DNA of 64,000 bases from positions 186,001-250,000 of the forward strand of contig NZ_WTYY01000002.1 in the NCBI RefSeq assembly GCF_009827405.1. Reading direction: 5' to 3'. The position numbers and the translations under genes were made by a program. Below the pieces are notes generated by a model. The model made no database searches, was not told the DNA's origin, and was given only the letters and a program-made list of their open reading frames with translations. This document shows positions 1 to 10,156 of the stretch, piece after piece. The stretch's first letter is position 1. Each line of letters opens with the position of its first letter. The stretch comes from Alteraurantiacibacter aestuarii. Its GTDB lineage: Bacteria > Pseudomonadota > Alphaproteobacteria > Sphingomonadales > Sphingomonadaceae.

Positions 1-554
<554 letters not shown>

Positions 555-564
555 GGAAGAAGTG

Positions 565-1980
565 ATGGCTGACAATTACGATTTCGACGTCCTGTTCATC
601 GGCTCTGGCCCCGGCGGTTATGTCGGCGCGATCCGCGCGGCGCAGCTGGGGCTGAAGACGGCCTGCGTGGAAAGCCGCGAGACGCTGGGCGGAACATGCC
701 TCAATGTCGGCTGCATTCCTTCCAAGGCGATGCTGCATGCGTCCGAATTCTATGACGCGGCGGCCAATGGCATGATGGCCAAGATGGGCGTGGACGTGAC
801 GCCAAAGCTCAACCTTCCGGTGATGCATGATCAGCGCAGGGATGCGGTCAAGCAGCTGACCGGCGGGATCGAATATCTGTTCAAGAAGAACAAGGTCACC
901 TGGATCAAGGGCTTTGCCAGCTTTGTCGATGCGCACACGGTGAAGGTTGGCGATGCCACCTACAGCGCGAAGGAAGTGGTGATCGCCACCGGTTCCTCCG
1001 TCACCCCGCTGCCCGGCGTGGACGTGGACAATGACAAGGGCGTGGTGGTCGATTCCACCGGCGCGCTGGAACTTGCCGCCGTGCCAAAGCACATGGTGGT
1101 GATCGGCGGCGGCGTGATCGGGCTGGAGCTGGGTTCGGTCTGGCGCAGGCTCGGCGCGAAAGTCACCGTGGTGGAATTCCTCGACCAGTTGCTGCCCGGC
1201 ATGGACGGCGATATCCGCAAGGAAGCCGCCAAGGTCTTTGCCAAGCAGGGCATGGAACTGAAGCTGTCTACCAAGGTCACCGGCGTTGCCGTGAAGGGCA
1301 AGACCGCCACCTTGACGCTGGAGCCTTCCGCAGGCGGCGCGGCAGAGACGCTGAAGGCGGACTGCGTGCTGGTTTCCATCGGACGCAGGCCCAATACCGA
1401 AGGGCTCGGGCTGGAGAATATCGGCCTGGAGACCAACAAGCGCGGCCAGATCGAGATTGACGGAGAATTCCGCACTTCGGTGGCCGGTGTGCGCGCCATT
1501 GGCGACGTGGTCCCCGGCCCCATGCTCGCCCACAAGGCCGAGGATGAGGGCATTGCGGTGGCCGAATGGATCGCCGGACAGACCGGCATCGTCAACCACG
1601 ATGTGATCCCCGGCGTGGTCTATACCTGGCCGGAAATGGCCGGTGTCGGCCTGACCGAGGAAGCCGCGCTGGAGAAAGCCGGCGGCGACAAGGCCGCGAT
1701 CAAGGTCGGCAAGTTCCCCATGCTCGCCAACAGCCGCGCCAAGACCAATCATGAGCCGGACGGCTTCGTGAAGGTGATCGCCGATGCGCAGACGGACCGC
1801 GTTCTGGGCGTGTGGGCCATCGCCTCTGTCGCCGGAACGATGATCGCCGAAGCCGCGCTGGGCATGGAGTTCGGCGCGACCAGCGAGGATATCGCCTATA
1901 CCTGCCACGCCCACCCGACGCACTCCGAAGCGATCAAGGAAGCGGCAATGGCGGTGCGCGGCAAGCCGATCCATATGTAA
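565..1980 (+). CDS. lpdA: Dihydrolipoyl dehydrogenase (E3)
   Basis: A 471-residue flavoprotein that reoxidises dihydrolipoamide using NAD. Visible are the N-terminal FAD-binding GSGPGG (about residues 13-18), the redox disulfide in GGTCLNVGC (Cys45 and Cys50), a second GGGVIGLE dinucleotide fold, and the C-terminal HAHPTHSE stretch with the active-site His-Glu pair. An in-frame GTG three bases upstream also exists, but the ATG at 565 sits well behind GAGGAAG. The 10-bp gap to the E2 gene indicates one operon. Confidence 0.96.
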   Translation: MADNYDFDVLFIGSGPGGYVGAIRAAQLGLKTACVESRETLGGTCLNVGCIPSKAMLHASEFYDAAANGMMAKMGVDVTPKLNLPVMHDQRRDAVKQLTGGIEYLFKKNKVTWIKGFASFVDAHTVKVGDATYSAKEVVIATGSSVTPLPGVDVDNDKGVVVDSTGALELAAVPKHMVVIGGGVIGLELGSVWRRLGAKVTVVEFLDQLLPGMDGDIRKEAAKVFAKQGMELKLSTKVTGVAVKGKTATLTLEPSAGGAAETLKADCVLVSIGRRPNTEGLGLENIGLETNKRGQIEIDGEFRTSVAGVRAIGDVVPGPMLAHKAEDEGIAVAEWIAGQTGIVNHDVIPGVVYTWPEMAGVGLTEEAALEKAGGDKAAIKVGKFPMLANSRAKTNHEPDGFVKVIADAQTDRVLGVWAIASVAGTMIAEAALGMEFGATSEDIAYTCHAHPTHSEAIKEAAMAVRGKPIHM

Positions 1981-1988
1981 GCGCCAGC

Positions 1989-2417
1989 ATGGCAGAGCTT
2001 TCCCCCTTCCACCTCGCCTTCCCGGTGCATGATCTGGCGGCGGCGCGGGCGTTCTGGGGCGGCGTGATGGGCTGCCCCGAAGGGCGCAGCTGCGAGACAT
2101 GGGTGGATTTCGACTTTTGCGGCCACCAGATCGTGACCCACCTCGTTCCCGGCTGCGACCGGCGCGATGAAGCCAGCAACCCGGTGGATGGCCACGGCGT
2201 GCCAGTCCCCCATTTCGGCATCGTGCTGTCGATGGTGGAATGGAAGGCGCTGGCCGCGAGGCTGACGGACGCGGGCGTGAAATTCGCGATTGCGCCCTAC
2301 ATCCGCTTTGCCGGCCAGCCGGGCGAGCAGGCGACCATGTTCTTCCGCGATCCATCGGGCAATGCGGTGGAAATGAAGGCCTTTGCCGACCGGTCAAAGC
2401 TGTTCGCGACACGCTAG
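1989..2417 (+). CDS. VOC-family (glyoxalase/extradiol dioxygenase-like) protein
   Basis: A 142-residue vicinal-oxygen-chelate protein. It opens with FHLAFPVHDL and has GCPEGRS, FDFCGHQIVTH and HFGIVL segments, matching the predicted dioxygenases of the COG3565 type; the His and Glu metal ligands are plausibly in GHQIVTH, HFGIV and NAVEMK. The start at 1989, 8 bp after lpdA stops, is chosen because homology begins there; the open frame itself extends further upstream inside lpdA. Substrate unknown. It probably rides on the lpdA transcript. Confidence 0.8.
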   Translation: MAELSPFHLAFPVHDLAAARAFWGGVMGCPEGRSCETWVDFDFCGHQIVTHLVPGCDRRDEASNPVDGHGVPVPHFGIVLSMVEWKALAARLTDAGVKFAIAPYIRFAGQPGEQATMFFRDPSGNAVEMKAFADRSKLFATR

Positions 2418-2449
2418 CGCTGCGGCGCCCGCCCCGCTAATCACTGCCA

Positions 2450-3151
2450 ATGGGTATCCAACAAACAATGCAGCGCTTCGCGCGCTGGCACATCTGGCTT
2501 GGCTGGCTGGTCGGCGTGCCGATCCTGATGTGGACGATCAGCGGGCTGGTGATGGTGGCGCAGCCTATCGAGACTGTGCGCGGCGATCACCTGCGTGCCG
2601 ATCCTGCGCTGATCGAGACTGCGGGTCTGGTCTTCCCCACCCGCATCGGCACAGCGCGCAGCATCTCTCTGGTCAATCAGGTGGATGGCCCCGCGTGGAT
2701 CGTGACCGAGGAGGATGGCGGGCAATATCGCTATTCCGCCACCGATGGCACTCTGATCCCGCCGGTGATCGAGGATGAGGCGCGGCGCATTGCGCTGGCG
2801 GCCTATGCCGGCGATGCCGCGCTGGAGACGATCACCTATTTCCCCTCCGACGTGGTGCCCGGCGATCTGCGCCTGCCCACCGCATCCTGGCAGGCCCATT
2901 TTGCCGACGGGACCAATATCTACATTCACAATTCCACCGGCCAGCTGCTGGCGGTGCGATCATCTTGGTGGCGCGTGTATGATTTCATGTGGGGCCTGCA
3001 CATCATGGATCTGCAGACGCGCGAGGATACATCGCACCCGGTACTGATCATCTTCGCCCTGCTGGGCGTGATCGGTTCGCTGCTGGGCTGCGTGCTGATG
3101 TTCCGCCGCCGCAAGGCAAAGGTGCGGGTCAAGGCACAGGGTCAGGACTGA
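2450..3151 (+). CDS. PepSY-domain membrane protein
   Basis: A 233-residue protein with an N-terminal hydrophobic helix (about residues 13-35, WLGWLVGVPILMWTISGLVMV), a periplasmic middle and a second helix near the end (about 195-217), followed by a short Arg/Lys-rich cytoplasmic tail. The WHIWLG opening and the overall two-helix plan are those of PepSY-TM proteins. The repeated DGTLIPP and GQLLAVRSSWWRVYDFMWGLHIMD segments are PepSY-like. Role is unknown; relatives are linked to iron uptake or protease inhibition. No strong ribosome-binding site is visible. Confidence 0.75.
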   Translation: MGIQQTMQRFARWHIWLGWLVGVPILMWTISGLVMVAQPIETVRGDHLRADPALIETAGLVFPTRIGTARSISLVNQVDGPAWIVTEEDGGQYRYSATDGTLIPPVIEDEARRIALAAYAGDAALETITYFPSDVVPGDLRLPTASWQAHFADGTNIYIHNSTGQLLAVRSSWWRVYDFMWGLHIMDLQTREDTSHPVLIIFALLGVIGSLLGCVLMFRRRKAKVRVKAQGQD

Positions 3152-3154
3152 AGC

Positions 3155-3778
3155 ATGACTCCGCCGCTGCTTCCTGCACTGCCGCCGTTGCTCGATCTTG
3201 CGGGCACGGCAGTGTTCGCGCTGACCGGAGCGTTGATCGCCGCGCGGCTGCGGCAGACATTCGTGACGCTGTGCTTCTTTGCGCTGGTGACGGGGGTTGG
3301 CGGCGGATCGGTGCGCGATGTGCTGATCGGCGTGCCCGCCTTCTGGCTGCGCGATCCGTGGGTGGCTCCGGTGATCCTGGCCACCGCGCTGGTGGTGTGG
3401 TTCACCCCGCACCGCATCTGGGACAACAGACTGCTGGAATGGGCCGATGCCGCCGGGCTTGCCGCCTTTGCGGTGCTGGGCACGGCCAAGGCGCTGGCCT
3501 TTGGCGTGGCGCCTGTTCCGGCGGTGATCCTGGGCGTGCTGACAGGTTGTGCGGGCGGCATTATCCGCGATGTGGTGGCGGGCGTGCCATCGATCATGAT
3601 GCGGCCCGATCTTTACGTTACAGCCGCAGCACTTTCGGCCACGCTGACCGCGATCTTCGTCTATCTGGGAATGGGTGACTGGTGGAGCTGGGCCATCGCC
3701 GCATGCGCAGGTTTTGCCCTGCGCGGTGCGGCGCTGATTTGGCATCTTACCCTGCCCGCCTATTCGAGGGACACCTAA
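3155..3778 (+). CDS. TRIC-type cation channel family (UPF0126) membrane protein
   Basis: A 207-residue, almost wholly hydrophobic protein with two related halves of three helices each. The halves carry the family glycine signatures GVGGGSVRDVLIG (about residues 47-59) and GCAGGIIRDVVAG, the hallmark of the YicG/TRIC family. Bacterial members are trimeric cation channels of unclear physiological role. It starts 3 bp after the PepSY gene, with AGGA upstream, so the two are co-transcribed. Its stop overlaps by 4 bp the stop of the convergent gene. Confidence 0.85.
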   Translation: MTPPLLPALPPLLDLAGTAVFALTGALIAARLRQTFVTLCFFALVTGVGGGSVRDVLIGVPAFWLRDPWVAPVILATALVVWFTPHRIWDNRLLEWADAAGLAAFAVLGTAKALAFGVAPVPAVILGVLTGCAGGIIRDVVAGVPSIMMRPDLYVTAAALSATLTAIFVYLGMGDWWSWAIAACAGFALRGAALIWHLTLPAYSRDT

Positions 3779-4533
3779 CCGCCAAAACTGGCTTCGTAGC
3801 CCTCTTCACCGGGCAGCGGACCGCCGGGATAGGCCGGACGCGGATCATCGCGCAGGTCCTGGTCAATCACTGCGCTACTGCTGCTGCCTTGTGAACCGTG
3901 CGTACTGGCGCGGGCCGCAGCGTATTGATCATCGGACCACTGGCGGTCATCGCCCGAAAACTGCGTATCGCCGTCTGCGGAATAGGAGAAATCGTCACCC
4001 ATATCGATGCTGCGGATACGGCCTTCATTGTCGATCCGGCAGGAGAAATAGTCGCCGCTGCTGAGCGATCCGGACACGTTCCAACCGCTGGAATCACGCG
4101 CGGCATTGTCCACGCTGTCCACCCGGTCACGCCCGCGTTCGACCTGATCCACGCACATGTCCACCGCGCGGTCCATGCCGCCCGACGACCAGGAGCGCTC
4201 AGGGCGGGCCGGTTCGCGGTAACGCACGTCATTATCGCGCACACGGGTGCGGTCATAGGTGCGGTCACGGTTACTGGAGGCAGAGCTGGCAATGGCGGCA
4301 ATCGTACCCAGCACCAGGACGCCAGCGATCACATCGCCCGTATTCACTCCGCGACGATCGCGGCGCCAGCGGTGGTTCTGCACATTGCCGGCATCGCCAT
4401 CATAGGCGACCACGGCGGCAGAGGTTCCACTGGCAACATGCGGGAGTTGCGCGGCGGCCACGGGGATGGCGGTCATCGACGTGGCGGCCAGCGTTGCGGC
4501 GGCAAGGGCGAATTTGTTGCGGATCACGGCCAT
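3775..4533 (-). CDS. Exported hypothetical protein, paralogue of the next gene
   Basis: A 252-residue protein with a signal peptide (residues 1-28, cut after VAAA) and an alanine/glycine-rich helix NTGDVIAGVLVLGTIAAIAS, then an Arg/Asp-rich region and a C-terminal domain with AVDMCVDQVERG and FSCRIDNEGRIRSIDMG, which resembles the end of the neighbour at 4662-5261. The two conserved Cys may form a disulfide. AGGAAG lies before the ATG. Function not recognised; a cell-envelope role is inferred only from export. Confidence 0.7.
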   Translation of the reverse strand: MAVIRNKFALAAATLAATSMTAIPVAAAQLPHVASGTSAAVVAYDGDAGNVQNHRWRRDRRGVNTGDVIAGVLVLGTIAAIASSASSNRDRTYDRTRVRDNDVRYREPARPERSWSSGGMDRAVDMCVDQVERGRDRVDSVDNAARDSSGWNVSGSLSSGDYFSCRIDNEGRIRSIDMGDDFSYSADGDTQFSGDDRQWSDDQYAAARASTHGSQGSSSSAVIDQDLRDDPRPAYPGGPLPGEEGYEASFGG

Positions 4534-4661
4534 TGGCGGCTTCCTATCTTCAGTCTGTTGCGCAGCCCCATCATATTGGGGGCCGACTTTGTCATTGACA
4601 CAAGAGATAGGCGGCCCAGGCTTGCATTAGCCTGAACCGCCTTTCCCGGGAGATTCATGTC

Positions 4662-5261
4662 TCAGAGGCCGCGGATGCCGCGATAGTCGATGTCGACCAC
4701 CCGGCCACGGCGGAAGTCGCAGGTGAAGCGCCCTTCATCCCAGCCTCTGTTGCGGGAATTGCGGCCACGATAATCGTTGGTGCGCACTGCAATCCTGCCG
4801 GTCACTTCGAAACCGCCGCGTTCACGCTCGACATCGCGGATCTGGGTCACGTCGGCACGGCCACCGCCCCAGCGTTCTGCCTGGCGTTCAGCGGCCCGTA
4901 CGCACTGTTCTACCGCGCGATCGGGATTGCCGCGGCCATTGTAGCCATAGCGACTGCCCGAACGACGATCGTCATACCGATCCCGGTCGTTATAGCGCCG
5001 GTCATTGTAGTCGCGGTCATTGTAACGGCGATCGTCATAGCGCCTGTCGTCATAGCGGCGGTTGTTGTCGCTGGAAGCGATCACGGCGGCAAGGCCACCC
5101 AGGATCACCGCTCCGGCAATGACTTCGCCCGTGCTGATGTGATTGTTATTGCGGTGGTTGCGGTCCTGGGCGTTGGCAGGAGCTGCCATGCCCACGGCCA
5201 GCGCGCCAGCCGCGACGGTTGCAATCGTACCCTTGGCAAGAGCTTTGGAAATGGACTTCAT
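4662..5261 (-). CDS. Exported Arg/Asp/Tyr-repeat hypothetical protein
   Basis: A 199-residue protein with signal peptide (cut after ANAQ), the helix STGEVIAGAVILGGLAAVIAS, a tract of degenerate RRYDD/RRYND/RDYND units (roughly residues 72-105), and a C-terminal domain with AVEQCVRAAERQ and FTCDFRRGRVVDIDYRG. The ATG at 5261 is chosen because GAGGAG stands 8 bases before it; an upstream ATG at 5321 lacks this. It is a tandem paralogue of 3775-4533. Function unknown; the charged repeat looks disordered. Confidence 0.7.
   Translation of the reverse strand: MKSISKALAKGTIATVAAGALAVGMAAPANAQDRNHRNNNHISTGEVIAGAVILGGLAAVIASSDNNRRYDDRRYDDRRYNDRDYNDRRYNDRDRYDDRRSGSRYGYNGRGNPDRAVEQCVRAAERQAERWGGGRADVTQIRDVERERGGFEVTGRIAVRTNDYRGRNSRNRGWDEGRFTCDFRRGRVVDIDYRGIRGL
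4965..5065 (-). repeat. Short degenerate tandem repeats coding RRY(D/N)DR units
   Basis: Inside the exported-protein gene the DNA repeats a roughly 12-15 base unit (cgtcatagcg, cggtcattgta and variants) about seven times, encoding alternating Arg, Tyr, Asp and Asn. The repeat is imperfect, and such tracts tend to vary in copy number between strains. Confidence 0.6.
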
Positions 5262-5390
5262 GGTCGTTCTCCTCAATCGTCCAGGTGACCATCTGTCACC
5301 CATGAGGAGAGTTATAGGCATGCCACGGTGAGGTGACGCTGAACTCGCGTGTTAGCCAGCGTTCACAAAAGTGTTAGCTTTTATGAACAG

Positions 5391-7466
5391 TTATTCGGGT
5401 GCGTCCAGACCCGTCCAATATGCAAGAAAACCCATGATATCCGCGGCTTCGGCAATCGCCTTGTCGGTCGGCTTGCCCGATCCGTGGCCCGCGCGCGTCT
5501 CTATGCGGATCAGCTGCGGGCGCTCCCCGCGTTCAGCTTCCTGCATCGCGGCGATATATTTGAAGCTGTGGCCCGGCACCACGCGGTCATCGGTATCGGC
5601 AGTGGTCACCAGCAGCGCGGGATAGTCCACCCCGTCCTGAATATTGTGCAGCGGGGAATAGGCGCGCAGGATGCGGAAGTCCTCCTCGCGGTCAGGATAG
5701 CCGTAATCGTCCACCCAATAGCGCCCTGCGGTCCAGCGATCGAAGCGCAGCATGTCCATCACGCCCACGCCGGCATTGCCCGCTGCGAACAGGTCTGGCC
5801 GCTGGTTGACGACCGCGCCCACCAGCAAGCCGCCGTTCGATCCGCCCTGTATCGCCAGCCCGCCTTGCGCGGTGATGCCCTGTGCGATCAGATATTCACC
5901 CGCAGCGATAAAATCATCGAAACTGTTCTGCTTGCTGGCGCGGCGACCGCCATCGTGCCACGCCTTGCCATATTCGCCGCCGCCACGGATGTTGGCCACC
6001 ACATAAGCCCCGCCCGCCTCCACCCACGCCAGGCGGCTGGCGGAAAAGCCGGGGGTGAGCGAAATGTCGAAACCGCCATAGCCATACAGCAGCGTGGGCA
6101 GCGGTTCTCCCGCTTCGGCCAGATCGCGGCGGCGCATGATGAACATGGGCACGCGCGTGCCGTCCTTGCTGTGATAGAAGCGCTGCTCGACCACGAAATT
6201 GTCAGGATCGAAGGCCATCTCCGGCTGGGCGAAGATGGTCGTCTCGCCGCTTGCCACGTCCATGCGATAGATGGTGGGCGGGCGGTTGAAACTGGTGAAG
6301 CTGTAGAACGCCTCATCATTGCCGGGGTGGCCGGAAAACCCGCCCACGCTGCCGATCCCGTCCAGCGCCACTTCGCCCGCCTCTGCTCCGTCCAGAGTGT
6401 AGATGCGCACGGCAGAGCTGGCATCGCGCAGATAGGACAGGATCAGGCGGTCCCCGACGATCGATGCCCCGTCTATCGGCTGGTCCTGCTGCGCCACCAC
6501 TTCGCGCCACTGCGGATGGCCGGCCGCCAGATCGATGCTGACCACGCGGTAGAGAGGTGCGTCTTCGTTGGTGACGAACCACAGCCGGTCACCGATACCG
6601 TCGATGAATTTCCACGCATTGTCGAAGCCGGTCACCAGCGCACGTGCGGTCCAGTCCCCGCTGCCGGTATCGTCCAGACTGACCGCATGAATTTCATAGC
6701 GCGCATCGGTGCCGATGGATGAGGTGATGATCGCCCAGCGGCCATCATCGGAAACGCTGGCGCTGTGGTTGCGTTCTGGGTGATCGGGGGTGGAGAAGAC
6801 CAGTTGGTCGCTTTCCTGCGCGGTGCCCAGGCGGTGGAAATAGACTGCCTGATTGTAGTTCAGCGCCTGAAAATCCTCGCCTTCCTCCGGCTCGGGGAAG
6901 CGCGAGTAGAGAAATCCCTCCTCCCCCACCCATGCAAGGCCGGTGAACTTGGCCCAGCGGATCTCATCCTGCCGGACCTCGCCAGTCGCCACATCCAGCA
7001 CCCGCAGGATGCGCCAGTCGGTGCCGCCATCCTGCACGGAGTAGAGCAATTTGGAGCCATCGGGAGACGGCGCCCAGCCCGACAGCGCGGTAGCCCCGTC
7101 ATCGGCCCACTGGTTGGGATCGATCAGCAGGCGCGGCGCCGCATCCAGCGTATCGCGCACATACAGCGGAGACTGGTTCTGCAGGCCCGAATTGCGCGAA
7201 TAGAAATAGCGCCCGCCGCGCTGGTAGGGGGTGGAGAAACGTTCGAAATCGAACAACTCGCTGATGCGCGAGCGGAACCATTCGCGCGCGGGCAGCCGGT
7301 CCAGGAAGGCGTTGGTAAGGGCGTTCTGCCGCTCCACCCAATCGGCCACTTCCGGGCTGTTACGGACATCGTCTTCCAGCCAGCGATAGGGGTCGGCAAT
7401 CGTCTCGCCAAAAATGGTCTCGGTCGCGTCGCCGCGGCGGGTCTTGGGATAATCTGGTGCGCTCAT
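5391..7466 (-). CDS. Prolyl oligopeptidase (S9 family serine peptidase)
   Basis: A 691-residue peptidase that cleaves short peptides after proline. An N-terminal seven-bladed propeller is followed by an alpha/beta hydrolase domain. The triad is visible: Ser543 in QGGSNGG, Asp626 in ADTDDRVVP and His661 in RAGHGSGK. The start at 7466 (MSAPDYPKTRRGD) fits family length. The open frame runs up to 7580, but the upstream ATG codons fall in or directly after the rplQ terminator. No signal peptide is seen from this start, so it is probably cytoplasmic. Confidence 0.92.
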   Translation of the reverse strand: MSAPDYPKTRRGDATETIFGETIADPYRWLEDDVRNSPEVADWVERQNALTNAFLDRLPAREWFRSRISELFDFERFSTPYQRGGRYFYSRNSGLQNQSPLYVRDTLDAAPRLLIDPNQWADDGATALSGWAPSPDGSKLLYSVQDGGTDWRILRVLDVATGEVRQDEIRWAKFTGLAWVGEEGFLYSRFPEPEEGEDFQALNYNQAVYFHRLGTAQESDQLVFSTPDHPERNHSASVSDDGRWAIITSSIGTDARYEIHAVSLDDTGSGDWTARALVTGFDNAWKFIDGIGDRLWFVTNEDAPLYRVVSIDLAAGHPQWREVVAQQDQPIDGASIVGDRLILSYLRDASSAVRIYTLDGAEAGEVALDGIGSVGGFSGHPGNDEAFYSFTSFNRPPTIYRMDVASGETTIFAQPEMAFDPDNFVVEQRFYHSKDGTRVPMFIMRRRDLAEAGEPLPTLLYGYGGFDISLTPGFSASRLAWVEAGGAYVVANIRGGGEYGKAWHDGGRRASKQNSFDDFIAAGEYLIAQGITAQGGLAIQGGSNGGLLVGAVVNQRPDLFAAGNAGVGVMDMLRFDRWTAGRYWVDDYGYPDREEDFRILRAYSPLHNIQDGVDYPALLVTTADTDDRVVPGHSFKYIAAMQEAERGERPQLIRIETRAGHGSGKPTDKAIAEAADIMGFLAYWTGLDAPE

Positions 7467-7550
7467 ACCCAGCGCCTTAGCGCGATTGGCCAAGGCGGCA
7501 AGACGCGATGCACTGCGGACCGGCAGCGCCAAAGGGATCGGGGACATACA

Positions 7551-7592
7551 AAAAGGCGGTCGCAATCGGATAGAATGCAACCGCCTTTTGAA
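7551..7592 (-). terminator. Intrinsic terminator of the alpha operon (after rplQ)
   Basis: AAAAGGCGGT (7551-7560) pairs with ACCGCCTTTT (7580-7589) around a 19-base loop. Read on the minus strand the stem is followed by a run of T, 24 bases beyond the rplQ stop. It closes the long ribosomal transcription unit. Confidence 0.9.
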
Positions 7593-7613
7593 AGGGTCCG
7601 AAGGATCGCGTGC

Positions 7614-8033
7614 TTACGCGTCTTCGTATTCGTCCTCGGTCATCACCGGGCCGCTGTCCTGGCCCTTGGCGTCCACGTCACGGTCAACCAGTTCGATGAT
7701 CGCGATGGGGGCAGCGTCCGAAGCACGGAAACCGGCCTTGATCACGCGGGTATAACCGCCTTCACGGTCAGCATAGCGAGCTGCCAGAACGTCAAACAGC
7801 TTCTTCAGCTGGGTTTCGTCCAGCAGGCGCGACTGCGCCAGACGACGGTTGGAAAGGCCGCCACGCTTTGCCAGCGTGATCAGCTTTTCAATATAGGGGC
7901 GCAGTTCCTTGGCCTTGGCCGTGGTGGTGGTGATCTGCTCATGCTTGATGAGGGCCGCCGCCATATTGCGGAAAAGGGCCTTGCGATGGCCGGTCTTGCG
8001 GCTCAGCTTGCGGCCTGAATGTCCGTGACGCAT
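7614..8033 (-). CDS. rplQ: 50S ribosomal protein L17
   Basis: A 139-residue protein beginning [20 protein letters not shown], the unmistakable L17 N-terminus; the middle [13 protein letters not shown] and [10 protein letters not shown] are also typical. The last 20 residues form an acidic tail (MTEDEYEDA) beyond the 120-residue core of many relatives. L17 lies near the peptide exit tunnel. It is the last gene of the alpha operon, separated from rpoA by 132 bp that contain a hairpin. Confidence 0.97.
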   Translation of the reverse strand: MRHGHSGRKLSRKTGHRKALFRNMAAALIKHEQITTTTAKAKELRPYIEKLITLAKRGGLSNRRLAQSRLLDETQLKKLFDVLAARYADREGGYTRVIKAGFRASDAAPIAIIELVDRDVDAKGQDSGPVMTEDEYEDA

Positions 8034-8118
8034 AATTCAATACTCCGTTCGATAAAGGCCCGTGTCAGGTAGCCAGTAGCCGGTGCCAATCAGGGCCGAC
8101 ACCTTCGCCCTTGTGGTA

Positions 8119-8141
8119 AGTCCCCGCCACTGGCGGGGACT
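8119..8141 (-). promoter_or_regulatory. Perfect 10-bp hairpin between rpoA and rplQ
   Basis: AGTCCCCGCC and GGCGGGGACT flank a 3-base loop. No T-run follows on the transcribed strand, so it is not a classic terminator. It could be a processing site or stabiliser that adjusts rpoA relative to rplQ mRNA. Pairing is seen directly; the role is inference. Confidence 0.6.
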
Positions 8142-8165
8142 CCCGAAAGGATTAACCCAAGGAGA

Positions 8166-9221
8166 TTAACCGAGCAGCTCTTGTTCGAGCTTCTTGGCCA
8201 TTTCCTCAATGTTCTCAGGCGGCCATCCGGGGATGTCCATGCCAAGACGCAGACCCATGGAAGACAGCACTTCCTTGATCTCGTTGAGCGACTTGCGGCC
8301 GAAGTTCGGCGTGCGCAGCATCTCGGCTTCGGTCTTCTGGACCAGGTCGCCGATATAGATGATGTTGTCGTTCTTGAGGCAGTTGGCCGAGCGAACCGAC
8401 AGTTCCAGCTCGTCCACCTTCTTGAGGAGGTAACGGTTGAGCTGGTTGGTGTCGCTTTCTTCCGGCTGCGCGGCAACGCCGATCATGGCGCTGGTCGGCT
8501 GCGGAATGCCGTCTTCGAAGTGGACGAACAGCGTCAGCTGGTCCTGCAGGATGCGTGCGGCATAGGCCACAGCATCTTCAGGAGTGACGGTGCCGTCGGT
8601 CTCGACAGTCAGGCTCAGCTTGTCGAAGTCCAGTTCCTGGCCAACGCGGGCCTTGTCGACCTTGTAGCTGACCTGCTTGATCGGCGAGTAGAGCGAATCC
8701 ACCGGGATCAGGCCGATCGGCGCATCGGCCGGGCGGTTCTGCACAGCAGGCGTATAGCCGCTGCCGCTGTCCGCGGTCAGTTCCATGTTCAGCGTCGCGC
8801 CTTCGTCCAGGTGACAGATCACCAGATCGGGGTTGAGCACTTCAATGTCACCGGTCACGGCGATGTCACCGGCGGTTACTTCAGCCGGGCCGGTGGCGGA
8901 AAGCTGCAGGCGCTTGGGGCCTTCACCTTCCATCTTCAGCGCGATCTGCTTCACGTTCAGGACGATATCGGTCACGTCTTCACGCACACCGGCGAGTGAC
9001 GAGAACTCATGCAGCACATTCTCGATCTTGATCGAGGTGATGGCGGCACCCTGAAGGCTGGCGAGCAGAACGCGGCGCAGCGCATTGCCAAGCGTCAGGC
9101 CATAGCCGCGTTCGAGCGGTTCGGCGACGAAGGTGGCCTTGCGCTTCTTGTCGCTGCCTTCCTTGATTTCGAGGCTGTTGGGCTTCTTGAGTTCCTGCCA
9201 GTTCTTCATATTGACGGACAT
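8166..9221 (-). CDS. rpoA: RNA polymerase alpha subunit
   Basis: A 351-residue subunit. The N-terminal assembly domain shows [20 protein letters not shown] (about residues 33-52), and the C-terminal domain that contacts activators and UP elements shows [14 protein letters not shown], followed by [19 protein letters not shown]. It nucleates the polymerase by dimerising and binding beta and beta-prime. AGGGGAAG precedes the ATG at 9221. Its place between rpsK and rplQ is the universal alpha-operon order. Confidence 0.98.
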   Translation of the reverse strand: MSVNMKNWQELKKPNSLEIKEGSDKKRKATFVAEPLERGYGLTLGNALRRVLLASLQGAAITSIKIENVLHEFSSLAGVREDVTDIVLNVKQIALKMEGEGPKRLQLSATGPAEVTAGDIAVTGDIEVLNPDLVICHLDEGATLNMELTADSGSGYTPAVQNRPADAPIGLIPVDSLYSPIKQVSYKVDKARVGQELDFDKLSLTVETDGTVTPEDAVAYAARILQDQLTLFVHFEDGIPQPTSAMIGVAAQPEESDTNQLNRYLLKKVDELELSVRSANCLKNDNIIYIGDLVQKTEAEMLRTPNFGRKSLNEIKEVLSSMGLRLGMDIPGWPPENIEEMAKKLEQELLG

Positions 9222-9339
9222 GGACTTCCCCTAAAGGCTTAAGTTTCGGCGGCAAAGGCCGCGGAGCGTCTGGGACGCCGCGGCCGATGCGAATGACTGT
9301 ATGCGGGACCGTTTTACCGGCCTCGCGGGCAGGTTCGGA

Positions 9340-9729
9340 TCAGACGCGGCGGCGCTTGGATGGCCTCACGCCGTTATGCGGTATCGGTGTGACGTCGCGA
9401 ATGGAGGTGATGGTGAAACCCACCGCCGCCAGTGCACGAAGAGCGCTTTCACGGCCCGAGCCCGGACCCTTGATCTCAACTTCCAGGGTGCGCACGCCAT
9501 GTTCGGCGGCTTTCTTGCCGGCGTCATCCGCAGCTACCTGAGCAGCATAGGGAGTGGACTTGCGGCTACCCTTGAAGCCCATCGTGCCAGCGCTGGACCA
9601 GCTGATTGCATTGCCCTGTGCGTCGGTGATGGTGATCATCGTGTTGTTGAAGCTGGCGTTGACATGCGCAACACCGCTTGAAATGTTCTTTTTATCGCGG
9701 CGCCTAACGCGGCCTGGTTCGCGTGCCAT
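9340..9729 (-). CDS. rpsK: 30S ribosomal protein S11
   Basis: 129 residues, with [15 protein letters not shown] (about 22-36) and the C-terminal [18 protein letters not shown], which is near invariant in S11. S11 sits on the platform next to the Shine-Dalgarno helix. AGAGGA precedes the start. It lies 58 bp after rpsM in the alpha operon. Confidence 0.97.
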   Translation of the reverse strand: MAREPGRVRRRDKKNISSGVAHVNASFNNTMITITDAQGNAISWSSAGTMGFKGSRKSTPYAAQVAADDAGKKAAEHGVRTLEVEIKGPGSGRESALRALAAVGFTITSIRDVTPIPHNGVRPSKRRRV

Positions 9730-9787
9730 GGTACGTATTCCTCTTTATCTGCAGCAGAAGGGAAAAGCTTTGGGACTGGCCCGAAGC

Positions 9788-10156
9788 TTACTTCTTCTTG
9801 CCTGCGATAGGCTTGGCCTTGCCCTTGCGGGTACGGGCGTTGGTATGGGTGCGCTGACCACGGACGGGCAGGCCCTTGCGATGACGCAGGCCGCGATAGC
9901 AGGCCAGGTCCATAAGGCGCTTGATGTTCATCGCCGTGTTGCGGCGCAGATCGCCTTCAACGGTGACATCCGCATCGATCGTTTCACGGATCTGCAGGAC
10001 TTCCGCATCGCTCAGATCCTGCACGCGGCGGGAATGATCGATACCAAGCTTGTCGGCGATTTTCTTGGCCGTGGTCGGGCCGATACCGTGAATGTAAGTC
10101 AGCGCCACGATAACGCGCTTGTTGGTGGGGATATTTACCCCGGCAATACGAGCCAC
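9788..10156 (-). CDS. rpsM: 30S ribosomal protein S13
   Basis: 122 residues beginning [14 protein letters not shown], with THIGIG-like [13 protein letters not shown] and the basic [14 protein letters not shown] near the end. The start codon is GTG, placed 6 bases after GGAG, and the homology begins exactly there. S13 contacts the A- and P-site tRNAs in the 30S head. It is the first gene after the promoter at 10401-10429. Confidence 0.97.
   Translation of the reverse strand: MARIAGVNIPTNKRVIVALTYIHGIGPTTAKKIADKLGIDHSRRVQDLSDAEVLQIRETIDADVTVEGDLRRNTAMNIKRLMDLACYRGLRHRKGLPVRGQRTHTNARTRKGKAKPIAGKKK

Noticed and set aside
7467..7580. N-terminal extension of the prolyl oligopeptidase as signal peptide
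   Set aside because: The upstream ATGs overlap or directly abut the rplQ terminator and lack ribosome-binding sites; a classic signal peptide core is not seen.
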